From NCBI GenBank assembly GCA_003402705.1, contig QQNF01000009.1, positions 1-64,000 of the forward strand: a stretch of DNA of 64,000 nt, written 5' to 3'. The position numbers and the translations under genes are program-made. The DNA comes from Verrucomicrobiota bacterium (GTDB taxonomy: Bacteria; Verrucomicrobiota; Verrucomicrobiia; Verrucomicrobiales; V1-33). The notes under the pieces were generated by a model. The model did not search any database and had not been told where the DNA came from. It was given only the letters and a program-made list of their open reading frames with translations. Position 1 is the first letter of the stretch. Each line of letters begins with the position of its first letter. Below are positions 42,827-52,697 of this stretch, piece after piece.

Positions 42827-45163
42827 ATGAAACGAGAGACTGTGATGTTGCTGCTGCTGGTGGTGGCTGGGGAGGTTGTGGGTGCGGAGGTGGATCCGCG
42901 GGCGGCCCTTGCGGCGGAGGCTGGCGTGCGGCATCCTGAGGGTGCGGAGATATACCGGGTGCGGTGTGCGTCGTGTCACGGGGAGCATGGGGAGGGCGTG
43001 GCGGACAAGTATGATGAGGCGTTGTATGGGGAGCGGACGGTGGAGTCGCTGACGCGGTTGATTGACCGGACGATGCCTGAGGATGCGCCTGAGGAGTGTG
43101 TGGGTGAGGATGCGGCGCGGGTGGCGGCGTGGGTTTACGAGGCTTTTTATTCGCCGGCGGCGCGGGAGCGGATTGATCCGCCGAAGCTGGCGTTTCAGCA
43201 TCTGACGAATGAGCAGGTGAGGAAGTCGCTGGCGGCGCTAACGCCTGGATTGGAGAGTGGAGGCGGGGACGAGGGGCGGATGGGATTGCGTGCGGTTTAT
43301 TTTAATGACCGGGACCGGAAGGATGACAAGAAAGTGCTGGAGCGAGTGGATGCGCGGGTGGGGTTTGACTGGGGCGAGGGGAGTCCGTTGCCTGACAAGA
43401 TTGGGGCGGAGGCGTTTGCGGTCGGGTGGAGTGGGTCGTTGCGGGTGCCGGAGAGCGGGGAGTATGGGTTTCGGGTGGTGACGACGAATGGGGTGCGGTT
43501 GTGGGTGAATGCGGGTGGTGGCGGGGGTCGGCGTGGAGGGGAGGAGGCGGCGTTGATTGACGGGTGGGTGAGTTCGGGGAATGCGGCGCGGGAGTTGACG
43601 GCGCGGATGGTGTTGCCTGGAGGGTACGCGGTGCCGGTGCGGTTAGATTTTTTCAAGTTCAAGGAGAAGACGGCGCGGGTGCGCCTGGAGTGGCAGCGGC
43701 CGCATGGGGTGTGGGAGGAAGTGCCCGGGTGGGCGTTGATGCCGGAGCGGCGGCCGCGGGTGGTGGCGGTGCAGGCGGCGATGCCGCCGGACGATGGGAG
43801 TGCTGGTTACGGGCGAGGGTTGGAGGTGTCGCGGGAGTGGCATGCGGCGGTGACGGAGGCGGCGCTGGAGGCGTCGGAGGTGGTGGCGTCGGAGCTGGAG
43901 GGACGTGCTGGGGGGAAGGTGGAGGAGATGATGAAGGGGGTGGAGGGCGTGGCTGAGAGGGCGTGGCGGCGAGGAGTGTTAGAGGAAGAGCGGCGGTGGT
44001 TGCGGGGGTTGGTGGAGGGCGGGCCTGATGTGGAGACGGGCGGGCGGCGGGCGGTGCTGGGGATACTGGAGGCACCTTCGTTTCTTTATTCTGAGGTGAT
44101 GCCTGAGGGGGCTGGGGTGGGGCGGCGTGCGGCGGGTCGGCTGGCGCTGGCGATGTGGGAGGGGTTGCCGGATGAGGGATTGAGGCGGAAGGCCGGGGAG
44201 GGGAAGCTGGAGGATGAGGGGGAGCTGGAGAGGGAGGCGCGGCGGATGCTGAGGAGTCCGCTGACGCGGGCGAAGCTGCGGACGTTTTTCGGTGAGTGGC
44301 TGAGTATGGATGAGGCTGGGGAGGTGATGAAGGACGGGAAGGAGTATCCGGCGTTTTCGCCTGAGGTGGTGGCGGCGCTGCGTCGGTCGTTAGAGCTGTT
44401 TGTGGAGCGGGTGGTGTGGGAGGGGAGTGGTGACTGGCGGGAGTTGCTGGAGGCGGACTATCTGTATGTGAACGGGCCGATGGCGGAGATGTACGGGGCG
44501 TCGCGGCGGCCTGAGGGGAGTGGGGAGTTTGAGAGGGTGACGTTTCCAGCGTCGGAGCGAGCGGGGGTCTTGACGCATCCGTATCTGCTGAGTGTGCTGG
44601 CGTATCACCGGAGCAGTTCACCGATTCACCGGGGAGTGTTTCTGACGCGGAGCATTCTGGGGAGGTTTCTGAAGCCGCCGCCGATGGCGATTGCGTTCAT
44701 GGACGGGAAGTTTCACGCGGATCTGACGATGCGGGAGAAGGTGACGGAGCTGACGAAGGACGAGAACTGCATGGGTTGTCACGCGACGATTAATCCGCTA
44801 GGGTTCAGTCTGGAGGGATATGATGCGACGGGGCGGCTGAGGTATCTGGACAATGGGAAGCGGGTGATGAGCGAGAGCGAGTATGTGGCGGCGGGCGGGG
44901 AGACCGTGGTGCTGAGGGGTCCGCGGGATCTGGCGCGGCATGCGGTGGCGAGCGGTGAGGCGCAGAAGGGATTTGTGAGGCAGTTGTTTCAGCACATGGT
45001 GAAGCAGGTGCCAGGGGCGTACGGGCCGGAGACACTGACGCGGCTGCATGAGGGGTTTGCGGCGAGCGGGTTCAGTGTGAGGGAGCTGGTGGTGGCGATT
45101 GCGATGGTGCCGGCGCGGGATGCGCTGGAACGTGCTGAGAAAACCGAAATAGTGAAGCCATGA
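42827..45163 (+). CDS. Exported DUF1592/DUF1588/DUF1585-type protein with cytochrome c and PA14 domains
   Basis: The 778-residue protein begins with a signal peptide. A cytochrome c domain (CASCH at about 47-51, in EIYRVRCASCHGEHGEG) comes next, then a PA14-like domain (about 150-290; GLRAVYFNDRDRKDD, SGEYGFRVVTTNGVRLWVNAGG). The planctomycete DUF1595/1592/1588/1585 series follows: LRSPLTRAKLRTFFGEWL, ASERAGVLTHPYLLSVLAYHRSSSPIHRGVFL, and ENCMGCHATINPLGFSLEGYDATG with a second CxxCH, then FVRQLFQHMVKQVPGAYGPETL. Such proteins are always paired with DUF1552 proteins, here overlapping by ATGA, and may be multiheme extracellular oxidoreductases. The start could be 42818 or 42827. Confidence 0.85.
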   Translation: MKRETVMLLLLVVAGEVVGAEVDPRAALAAEAGVRHPEGAEIYRVRCASCHGEHGEGVADKYDEALYGERTVESLTRLIDRTMPEDAPEECVGEDAARVAAWVYEAFYSPAARERIDPPKLAFQHLTNEQVRKSLAALTPGLESGGGDEGRMGLRAVYFNDRDRKDDKKVLERVDARVGFDWGEGSPLPDKIGAEAFAVGWSGSLRVPESGEYGFRVVTTNGVRLWVNAGGGGGRRGGEEAALIDGWVSSGNAARELTARMVLPGGYAVPVRLDFFKFKEKTARVRLEWQRPHGVWEEVPGWALMPERRPRVVAVQAAMPPDDGSAGYGRGLEVSREWHAAVTEAALEASEVVASELEGRAGGKVEEMMKGVEGVAERAWRRGVLEEERRWLRGLVEGGPDVETGGRRAVLGILEAPSFLYSEVMPEGAGVGRRAAGRLALAMWEGLPDEGLRRKAGEGKLEDEGELEREARRMLRSPLTRAKLRTFFGEWLSMDEAGEVMKDGKEYPAFSPEVVAALRRSLELFVERVVWEGSGDWRELLEADYLYVNGPMAEMYGASRRPEGSGEFERVTFPASERAGVLTHPYLLSVLAYHRSSSPIHRGVFLTRSILGRFLKPPPMAIAFMDGKFHADLTMREKVTELTKDENCMGCHATINPLGFSLEGYDATGRLRYLDNGKRVMSESEYVAAGGETVVLRGPRDLARHAVASGEAQKGFVRQLFQHMVKQVPGAYGPETLTRLHEGFAASGFSVRELVVAIAMVPARDALERAEKTEIVKP

Positions 45164-46485
45164 AGACATTGACCCGCCGATCCTTGTTCCGCCGCCTTGG
45201 GGTATCTCCGCTGGTGGTTCCGCTGCTGAGTGCGTTGCCGTCGGTGCGGGCGGTGCTGGGGGCCGGGGTGAAGAGTGTCAGGCCGCGGCGGGTGGTGTTT
45301 GTGTTCACGCCGAACGGGACGGTCCCTGAGGAATTCTGGCCGGTGGAGCGGGACGGGCGGATGGAGTTCGGGAAGATTCTGGCTCCGCTGGCGCCGTGGC
45401 GGGATCGTTGTCTGGTGCTGAAGGGGATATCGAACAAAGTGCGTGGGGATGGGGATGGTCACATGCGGGGGATGAGTTGCCTGCTGACGGGGATTGAGTT
45501 GTTTCCGGGGAACATTCAGGGCGGGTCGGACACGCCGGCGGGGTGGGCGAGCGGGATTTCGATCGATCAGGAATTGAAGGGGTATTTTCAGAAGGACGAG
45601 GCGACGCGGACGAGGTTCGGGTCGCTGGAGTTAGGGGTGGCGGTGCCGGACCGTGCGGATCCGTGGACGCGCTGGTCGTATGGGGGGCCGAATCGTCCGA
45701 TGACGCCGATGAGTGATCCTGGTCAGGTGTTGCGATATCTTTACGGGCACATGAAGGAGCGGGAGACGATGGGGAGTGTGTTGGATGGGGTGAGGGGTGA
45801 GTTGCGGACGGCGGCGGGGCGGTTGCCGGCGGAGGATCGGGCGATGCTGGAGCGGCATCTGGAGTTGGTGAGGGAGATGGAGGGCGGGTTGAAGCGGGAG
45901 GCGGATGAGAAACTGCGGGTGGGGCCGCCGGAGATTGCGGAGGGTGGCGGGAGCGGGAACGACAGCATTCCTGAGAATATGAAGCGGCAGACGGCGCTGC
46001 TGGTGAATGCTTTTGCGAATGACATGGCGCGTGTGGCGAGCCTGCAGTTCACGAATTCGGTAGGTGGGGCGCGGATGACGTGGCTGGGGATTCAGGAGGG
46101 GCATCATGCGCTGTCGCACGATCCGGATCTGAATGTGGATTCGCTAGGCAAGCTGACCCGGATCAACACGTGGTTAGGAGAGCAGGTGGGACAGCTGGTG
46201 AAGCAGCTGGCGGAGACGCCCGAGCCTGCGGGGGAGGGGAGCCTGCTGGATCACACGACGGTGATCTGGACGAATGAGCTAGGGAAGGGGAATTCGCACA
46301 CGCACGACAACATTCCGTTTGTGCTGATCGGGGGCGGGCACGGGTTCCGTGGCGGGAGGATGCTGACGCTGAAGAACGTGGCGCACAATCGGTTGTGGCT
46401 GTCACTGGCGCGGGCGTCGGGGCATGAGCTGACGCGGTTCGGGAATGCTGGGTTGTGCGAGGGTGGGGCGCTGGAGTTGAGCTGA
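45160..46485 (+). CDS. DUF1552 protein (Tat-exported)
   Basis: The 441-residue protein has a twin-arginine leader (LTRRSLFRRLGVSPLVVPLLSALPSVRA) and DUF1552 motifs: RRVVFVFTPNGTVPEEFWPV, LAPWRDRCLVLKGISN, DGHMRGMSCLLTGIEL, QTALLVNAFANDMARVASLQFTNSVGG, and LDHTTVIWTNELGKGNSHTHDNIPFVLIGGG. The fold is related to DUF1501/alkaline-phosphatase-like proteins. It is the obligate neighbour of the DUF1592-type gene, whose stop it overlaps. The joint function is unknown; export of one folded by Tat and one through Sec suggests an envelope complex. Confidence 0.9.
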   Translation: MKTLTRRSLFRRLGVSPLVVPLLSALPSVRAVLGAGVKSVRPRRVVFVFTPNGTVPEEFWPVERDGRMEFGKILAPLAPWRDRCLVLKGISNKVRGDGDGHMRGMSCLLTGIELFPGNIQGGSDTPAGWASGISIDQELKGYFQKDEATRTRFGSLELGVAVPDRADPWTRWSYGGPNRPMTPMSDPGQVLRYLYGHMKERETMGSVLDGVRGELRTAAGRLPAEDRAMLERHLELVREMEGGLKREADEKLRVGPPEIAEGGGSGNDSIPENMKRQTALLVNAFANDMARVASLQFTNSVGGARMTWLGIQEGHHALSHDPDLNVDSLGKLTRINTWLGEQVGQLVKQLAETPEPAGEGSLLDHTTVIWTNELGKGNSHTHDNIPFVLIGGGHGFRGGRMLTLKNVAHNRLWLSLARASGHELTRFGNAGLCEGGALELS

Positions 46486-46496
46486 GGGGGATTGTT

Positions 46497-48809
46497 ATGG
46501 TGAGTGAGCTTGGAGGAGCGGGAACCGGGCGGCGGCGGAGGGTGCGTGGGTTAGTAAGAGTGGTGTTGGTGATGGTGGTGGTGATGGGGATGTTCTGGTG
46601 GGTGGTGCCATGGGTGGTGCCGTGGCCGGAGGCGTTGGGGAGAGCGCCGGAGGCGGCGGCGGAGATTCTGGATCGGGAGGGAAAATCGCTGCGGCGATTG
46701 GCTGGGGAGGATGGGCGGTCGGCGGGGATGGTGCGGCTGGGGGAAGTGCCGGAGGCCTTGGTGCAGGCGACGCTGGCGGCGGAGGACCAGCGGTTTTTCG
46801 GGCATGGCGGGGTGGACGGGCGGGCGGTGGCGAGGGCGGTGAGGGACGGGGTGGTGGCGGGGCGAGCGGTTTCGGGGGCGAGTACGATCACGCAGCAGCT
46901 GGTGAAGGTGGCGGTGCCGCGGCGGCGGACGATGTGGACGAAAGTGATGGAGGTGCTGACGGCGCGGCGGATTGAGATGACGTGGAGTAAGGAGCGGATA
47001 CTGGAGGAGTACCTGAGTCGGATCAGTTATGGGTCGATGGCGACTGGGTGCGGGGAGGCGGCGTGGACATTTTTTGCGAAGCCGCTGAGGGATCTGAGTC
47101 CTGCGGAGAGTGCGTTTCTGGCTGGGTTGCCGCAGGCACCGGGGCGGTTGAATCCGTGGCGGAATCCTGAGAGGGCGAAGGCGCGGCAGCGGTGGATTCT
47201 GGGGAGGATGCAGGTGTTAGGGATGCTGGAGGGTGAGGTGGCGGAGCGGGCGATGGGTGAGGAACTGCGGCTGGAGCGGCAGAGCAGTGCGTTCCGGGCA
47301 CCGCATTTTGCGGATCATGTGCTAGGGCGGCTGACGGAGGAACCGGGAGCGGGGTTTCGGCTGCGGACGACGCTGGACATGGCGGTGCAGGAGGAATGCG
47401 AGCGGGTGGTGAGGGAGCGGCTGGGGCGGTTGCGGGAGGAGCGGGTGAAGCATGCGGCGGTGGTGGTGCTGGACAATGCGAGCGGGGATGTGCTGGCGAT
47501 GGTGGGGAGCGGCGGGTATGAGTTAGAGGGGGACGGGAAGGTGAACGGGTGCCTTGCGGCAAGGTCGCCGGGGTCGGCGCTGAAGCCGTTCACGTGGCTG
47601 CTGGCGCTGCAGGCGGATGCGAGTCCGGGGGACGTGGTGGCGGATCTGCCGGTGGAGTATGTGACGCCGACGGGGATTTACCGGCCAGAGAATTACAACC
47701 GGCGGCCGGCGGGGCCGGTGTCGCTGCGGGTGGCGCTGGCGAACAGCCTTAATCTGTCGGCGGTGCGATTGCTGAGCCGGTATGGCGGTGCGGCGGCGCT
47801 GATGGACGTGCTGCGGCGGGCGGGGGTGACGACCCTGACAAAGCCTGCGGAGGCGTATGGGTTGGGGCTGACGATCGGGGGAGGGGAGGTGAGTCTGCTG
47901 GAACTGACGGCGGCGTATGGGGCGCTGGCGCGGTTGGGGGAGGTGTGTGTGCCGAGGTTCAGCGAGAGGGATCCGGAGGCTGGGCATGTGAGGGTTTTCG
48001 ATCCTGACGCGTGCTGGCAGATTGCGGACATGCTGACGGACAATGATGCGCGGAGCGGGGCGTTCGGGATGGCGAGTGCGTTGCGGCTGAGGTTTCCTGC
48101 GGCGGTGAAGACGGGGACGAGCACGGATTACCGGGACAACTGGACGATTGGTTATACGCCGCGGTGCACGGTGGGGGTGTGGGTGGGGAATTTTGACGGG
48201 GCACCGATGCGCGGGGTGAGCGGGGTGACGGGGGCGGCTCCGATCCTGCATGATATCATGACGTGGCTTGATGGGAGGATGGGGAGTGAGTGGTATGCGC
48301 GGCCGGAGACGCAGGTGGAACTGGAGGTGGATCCGCTGACGGGGAAGCCGGTGCCGGGGCGCTTGGCGGGGCGGCGACCGGTGAGGCGGGAGGTTTTCCG
48401 GCGGGAGTTAGCGCCGGGGCCGTTGGATGGTGAGGGAAGTTATGATGGGCAGGGCCGGGTGCTGCTGAGTCGGGACTATGCGGCGTGGCTGGCGGGCCCG
48501 TACAACTGGGTGGGGACGGCGGCGGTGGCGGTGGATCTGCCGGGGGAGGCTGGGGCGTTCGGGATTGTGTCGCCGCTGCCGGGGACGCGACTGCTGCTGG
48601 ATCCTGATCTGCCGGGGGAGGGTCGGCGGCTGCTGCTGCGGACGACGCATCCTGCGGCGGAGGTGCGGTGGGAGAGTGCGACCCTTGACGTGAGGCCGTG
48701 GGAGCGCGGGGCGGCGGTGATGTTAGAACCCGGGCGGCATGAATTGAGGGCGGTGCATGAGCCGACGGGGGTGGAGGCGGTGACTTTCGTGGAGGTGCGG
48801 CGGCGGTGA
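46497..48809 (+). CDS. pbpC: Penicillin-binding protein 1C
   Basis: This bifunctional enzyme polymerises and crosslinks peptidoglycan. A short cytoplasmic start and one membrane helix (LVRVVLVMVVVMGMFWWVV) precede a GT51 glycosyltransferase domain (ATLAAEDQRFFGHGGVD, SGASTITQQLVK, SKERILEEYL). The transpeptidase domain has the active-site SALK in RSPGSALKPFTW, SxN as ANSLN, and VKTGTSTDYRDNW. The C-terminal penicillin-binding module (after AGPYNWVG) marks the PbpC class. PbpC usually pairs with an alpha-2-macroglobulin-like gene, which is absent here. ATG 46497 is chosen; it begins 12 bases after the DUF1552 stop. Confidence 0.92.
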   Translation: MVSELGGAGTGRRRRVRGLVRVVLVMVVVMGMFWWVVPWVVPWPEALGRAPEAAAEILDREGKSLRRLAGEDGRSAGMVRLGEVPEALVQATLAAEDQRFFGHGGVDGRAVARAVRDGVVAGRAVSGASTITQQLVKVAVPRRRTMWTKVMEVLTARRIEMTWSKERILEEYLSRISYGSMATGCGEAAWTFFAKPLRDLSPAESAFLAGLPQAPGRLNPWRNPERAKARQRWILGRMQVLGMLEGEVAERAMGEELRLERQSSAFRAPHFADHVLGRLTEEPGAGFRLRTTLDMAVQEECERVVRERLGRLREERVKHAAVVVLDNASGDVLAMVGSGGYELEGDGKVNGCLAARSPGSALKPFTWLLALQADASPGDVVADLPVEYVTPTGIYRPENYNRRPAGPVSLRVALANSLNLSAVRLLSRYGGAAALMDVLRRAGVTTLTKPAEAYGLGLTIGGGEVSLLELTAAYGALARLGEVCVPRFSERDPEAGHVRVFDPDACWQIADMLTDNDARSGAFGMASALRLRFPAAVKTGTSTDYRDNWTIGYTPRCTVGVWVGNFDGAPMRGVSGVTGAAPILHDIMTWLDGRMGSEWYARPETQVELEVDPLTGKPVPGRLAGRRPVRREVFRRELAPGPLDGEGSYDGQGRVLLSRDYAAWLAGPYNWVGTAAVAVDLPGEAGAFGIVSPLPGTRLLLDPDLPGEGRRLLLRTTHPAAEVRWESATLDVRPWERGAAVMLEPGRHELRAVHEPTGVEAVTFVEVRRR

Positions 48810-48839
48810 GGGGTGGATGTGTCAGGATGGGTGCGGGAG

Positions 48840-49784
48840 TCAGGCGCGGGGATGGGCGTCGTCGTAGACCTGTTTCATGCGTTCGGTGGAGACGTGGGTG
48901 TAGATCTGGGTGGTGGTGAGACTGGCGTGGCCGAGGAGTTCCTGGACGCTGCGGAGGTCAGCGCCGTTGTTGAGGAGGTGGGTGGCGAAGCTGTGGCGGA
49001 GCTTGTGAGGGGTGACGCGGAGGGGGATGGAGGAGGCGCGGAGGTATTTGTCGAGGATATCGGAGACGGCCTGGGTGGTGATGCGGCGGCGGAGTTTGGA
49101 TAGGAAGAGCGGGCCTGAGTGGACGGCGGCTTCGTGGCGGTAGCGCTGGAGGGCGGCCATGGCGTGGGAGCCGAGGAGAGTGAGGCGTTCCTTGCGGCCT
49201 TTGCCGCGGACTTTGACGACATCGTTGCCGGAGTCGATGTCGGCGACGTCGAGATTGACGAGTTCGTGGATGCGGAGGCCGGTGCTGTAGAAGGTTTCGA
49301 GGATGGCGGCGTCGCGTGCGGGGCCCCATTTGGGGGCGCGCTGGTCTTTGGGGAGGGAGAGCGGGAGGGCGAGGAGTTCCTCGATCTGGCGGAGTGTCAG
49401 GACGACGGGGAGGGAGCGTGAGGTTTTGGGGAGCTGGACGTCGTCGAGCGGGCTGAGGGGGAGGGCGTGGCGGCGGACGAGGAAGCGGTAGAAGCTGCGG
49501 AGTGCGGAGAAGTGGAGGCGGATGGTGGCGCGGCTGAGGGAGGCCTTCATGAGCGTGAAGAGCCATGAGCGGAAGTCGTCGGAGGAGACGGTATTCCAGT
49601 GCTGGAAGCGTGGGAATTCGCGGCGGAATTTCTGGAGGGCGTGGCAGTAATTGACGAGCGTTAGGGGGGAGGCGTTTCGTTCTGCGGAGAGGAAGTCCAT
49701 GAAGGCGTCCTCGAGCGGGTCGGGCGGGAGAGGCGTGGGATCCTGCGGGGTGGGGCGGCTGGGCCGCTGGGGTTTGGATTTCAC
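48840..49784 (-). CDS. Tyrosine recombinase of the XerC/XerD family
   Basis: The 314-residue protein has a SAM-like N-terminal core-binding domain (FMDFLSAERNASPLTLVNYCHALQKF) and a catalytic domain with all six expected residues: Arg171 (STGLRIHELVNL), Lys195 (VRGKGRKERL), His260 and Arg263 (TPHKLRHSFATHLL), His286 (LLGHASLTTTQIY) and Tyr295. Xer proteins resolve chromosome dimers at dif near the terminus. Whether this is XerC, XerD or a phage-type relative is not clear, and no dif-like site is obvious next to it. The N-terminus is Pro-rich. Confidence 0.88.
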   Translation of the reverse strand: MKSKPQRPSRPTPQDPTPLPPDPLEDAFMDFLSAERNASPLTLVNYCHALQKFRREFPRFQHWNTVSSDDFRSWLFTLMKASLSRATIRLHFSALRSFYRFLVRRHALPLSPLDDVQLPKTSRSLPVVLTLRQIEELLALPLSLPKDQRAPKWGPARDAAILETFYSTGLRIHELVNLDVADIDSGNDVVKVRGKGRKERLTLLGSHAMAALQRYRHEAAVHSGPLFLSKLRRRITTQAVSDILDKYLRASSIPLRVTPHKLRHSFATHLLNNGADLRSVQELLGHASLTTTQIYTHVSTERMKQVYDDAHPRA

Positions 49785-49913
49785 TGGACCTTGAATTTGT
49801 GGAAAATCGGACGCGATGGGGTATTACAGCACAATGGGCGGGCAATTCGACTGAATCTTCGTTGCTTCTACGGAAAGTGAACGGTTATGGGATGGGATTA
49901 GCCGACGAGACCC

Positions 49914-52688
49914 ATGCTGCCGCCTGTGATTCCTGGATACACCCTGCAAGAGCCGCTTGGTCGGGGAGCGTTTGGGACTGTGTGGAAGGCGACGGGGAAG
50001 ACGGGGGTGTGTGCGGTGAAGGTGCTGGAGGGAGGCGGGTGGCAGCTGAAGCACTTGAAGCGGAGTCTGGAGGAATTGAAGGGTGCGGGGCCGAGGAAGG
50101 ATCTGCTGCCAGTGCTGGGGCACGGGTTGGGTGGGAAGGTGTCGTATGTTTGTCAGGCGCTGCTGCCTGAGGGGAGTGTGAGTTTTGAGAGGTTGACGGC
50201 GCTGCTGCCGGCGCATGAGTCGTGGATGCTGCTGGAGCATCTGGCTGGGGCGATGGCGTGGCTGCATGGGCGAGGGGTGGTGCATGCGGGGTTGAGTTCG
50301 TGGAATGTGTTTGTGGCTGCGGGGGCGGATGACGAGCCGCAGGTGCTGGTGGGTGATGTGGGGCAGGGATGGATTGAGGGGCCGCCGCCGGGGCGGCTGC
50401 AGCGGCAGGCGGCGTTTATTGCGCCGGAGTACTGGGTGGGTGGAGAGGCGAGGATGGAGCGTGGCGGGGCATATGGGCGGGATGTGTATGCGTTCGGGGT
50501 GATGGCGTGGCGGTTGCTGAATGGCGGGTGGCCGCATGGTGGCGGGGTGTATGATCAATTGCTGGAGGGGGCGGATGAGGCGGTGGAGTTGAGTGGGGCG
50601 GACATGGTGGAGTGGAAGCGGCTGGCGGTGCCTGGGGAGTGGGTTGGGGTGGCGGCGAATGAGGGGATTGAGGAGCGGCGGCGGATTGTGGAGCGGTGTC
50701 TGGCTGCGGATGAGGGGGAACGGTATGGGAGCATGGAGGAAGTGGATGGGGCGTTGCGTGCGAGTCTGACAGTGGATGGGCAGGTGCGGGTGGCGGCGGG
50801 GGTTCCGGAGCGCGAGGCGGTGGTTAGGAAGAAGCGCTGGGGGCGGGGATGGAAGGCGGAGAAGGGCGTTGAGAAGATCATTGAGAAGGAGACGGTGGAG
50901 CAGCCAGTTGAGGAGAAGAAGGAAGTGGAGGAGAAAGTGGAGAAGGAGGTTAGGGCTGTGAAGCGCGAGATGGTGACTCCGGCAGCGGTTGCGGTGGAAG
51001 CTGAGGAGGTGGTGACGGCGGGAGCGGTTGAGGATTCAGGATCGGGTGAATTGGTGGTTAGGGAATCGGCGGGTGGTGAGGGGATGGGGTGGTGGAAGGC
51101 GGCGGTGGGGCGGCATGGGGCGTGGCCTGCGATGACGGTGCTGGCGCTGGCTGGGAGTGTGAGTGCGGTGGGTTACGGGTTGGTGCAGTATGCGGGGCGG
51201 CGGAGTGTGGAGAAGGAACTGGCGGCGTTTCGGCGGTCGGTGCCTGATGTGGAGGCGGTGGTGGCGCAGTCGCGGCGGGAGGTGGAGGAAGCGCGGCAGA
51301 TGGCGCGGACGGCGGATGAGCGGGGTGCGGCGGCGGGTCGGGCGGAAGTGGCGGATTTGCTGGGGAAGCTGCTGGCGAGTCGTCCGGTGGATGGGGTGAC
51401 GATGGATGCGTGGCGAGCGGCGGTGAGGCCGGTGGTGGTGGAGGCGGAGAAGTTGTTCAGCGGGGCGGCGGTGGCGCCGACGGACCGGCGGTCCGGGTTG
51501 CTGCTGGCGAGGATGCGAGCGGCGCTGGGGAATGAGGCGGAGGCGTTGCCGCTGCTGGAGAAGCTGGCGCGGGACATTGCGCAGGCGTCGTCTGGGGCTG
51601 GGGAGGCGGAGGTGAAGGATCTGACGCCGTTGAAGGCGGAGGCGGAGGCGTTGTCGGGGTCGATTCTGCTGGAGCAGGGGAGGACGGCGGAAGCGCTGCC
51701 GCACTTGCAGGAGGCGTCGGCGGCGTTTGACCGGTGGCAGGTGGATGCGCCGGAGGAGACGGCGCTGCCGCCGTTGTATGCGCGGAATCTGTTATACGAG
51801 GCGAGGGCGCTGGTGGGGCGGGACCAGAAGGACGAGGCGCGGACGCGGCTGATGAGGATTCCGCCGCTGGCGGGGAGTGATGGGAAGACGGATCCTGAGA
51901 GTTGTTTTGTGGTGGCGGATGCGAAGTATGAGCTGGCGATGCTGGAGGGGGAGGCGGCGAAGGCGATTGAGGGATTGAATGCGAGTCTGGATCTGCTGAT
52001 TGCCTATGATAGGGATGTGGACAGCAGGTCGATGGCGTGCCGGTCGAGGATGGCGCGCGGGTTTCTGGAGCTGGGGCGGTTGATTGCGCGGAGTGAGAAT
52101 CCGATGGAGGCGACGGATGCGTTTCGTCAGAGTGTGGAGCTGGATACGGAGCTGATGCGGGAGAACCCGGATGCGGCGGTGTTCAAGCTGAGGCTGGCGG
52201 AGACGTACAATGAGGTGGCGACGCTGATTCACGATGCGAAGCGCGGGGCCGAGGGGGCGCGGGAGGCGCTGGCGTACCAGGATTATTCGATTTCTTTCCT
52301 GACAAAGTTGCGGGATGCGGTACCATTGGACAATGGGATCCGGCGGGCGCTGGCGGGTTCTCTGGTATTGAATGGCGAGCTGCAGGCGGCGGCGGGGAAT
52401 GCGGGGACGGCGATGAAGCGGTTTGAGGAGACGGTGGCGCTGGTGGAGAAGCTGACTGCGGAGCCGTCGCTGACTGCGGGCGAGCGATTGGAGGTGCAGC
52501 GGCATGCGGCGCGGGCGCTGGCGATGGGTGGGGAGTTGCGGGAGAAGGAGGGGAAGCGGCGGGAGGCGATGGAGGATTATGGGAAGGCGGAGACGATGTG
52601 GGGATTGGCTGCGCCGGAGAGTGAGGAGGATCAGGCGCTGGCGGCGAGGGTGAAGGAGCGGGTGGCGAAGCGCGGGGGGAAACCGTGA
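49914..52688 (+). CDS. Ser/Thr kinase-like membrane protein with TPR-like region; catalytic loop degenerate
   Basis: Residues 8-285 form a bacterial PknB-like kinase fold. The Gly loop is PLGRGAFGTVWKA (16-21), the ATP-binding Lys is K36 (CAVKVLEG), and APEYWVGGE and DVYAFGVMAWRLLNG are typical. The catalytic loop is degraded: HRDLKxxN reads HAGLSSWN at 124-131, so the catalytic Asp is Gly126 and the Lys is Ser128. The DFG motif reads DVG (148-150). A charged linker, one membrane helix (about 404-427) and a long helical TPR-like region (about 480-924) follow. It is likely a pseudokinase or signalling scaffold with an extracytoplasmic TPR domain. ThiS is encoded 9 bases downstream. Confidence 0.8.
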   Translation: MLPPVIPGYTLQEPLGRGAFGTVWKATGKTGVCAVKVLEGGGWQLKHLKRSLEELKGAGPRKDLLPVLGHGLGGKVSYVCQALLPEGSVSFERLTALLPAHESWMLLEHLAGAMAWLHGRGVVHAGLSSWNVFVAAGADDEPQVLVGDVGQGWIEGPPPGRLQRQAAFIAPEYWVGGEARMERGGAYGRDVYAFGVMAWRLLNGGWPHGGGVYDQLLEGADEAVELSGADMVEWKRLAVPGEWVGVAANEGIEERRRIVERCLAADEGERYGSMEEVDGALRASLTVDGQVRVAAGVPEREAVVRKKRWGRGWKAEKGVEKIIEKETVEQPVEEKKEVEEKVEKEVRAVKREMVTPAAVAVEAEEVVTAGAVEDSGSGELVVRESAGGEGMGWWKAAVGRHGAWPAMTVLALAGSVSAVGYGLVQYAGRRSVEKELAAFRRSVPDVEAVVAQSRREVEEARQMARTADERGAAAGRAEVADLLGKLLASRPVDGVTMDAWRAAVRPVVVEAEKLFSGAAVAPTDRRSGLLLARMRAALGNEAEALPLLEKLARDIAQASSGAGEAEVKDLTPLKAEAEALSGSILLEQGRTAEALPHLQEASAAFDRWQVDAPEETALPPLYARNLLYEARALVGRDQKDEARTRLMRIPPLAGSDGKTDPESCFVVADAKYELAMLEGEAAKAIEGLNASLDLLIAYDRDVDSRSMACRSRMARGFLELGRLIARSENPMEATDAFRQSVELDTELMRENPDAAVFKLRLAETYNEVATLIHDAKRGAEGAREALAYQDYSISFLTKLRDAVPLDNGIRRALAGSLVLNGELQAAAGNAGTAMKRFEETVALVEKLTAEPSLTAGERLEVQRHAARALAMGGELREKEGKRREAMEDYGKAETMWGLAAPESEEDQALAARVKERVAKRGGKP

Positions 52689-52697
52689 GGAAATGTT

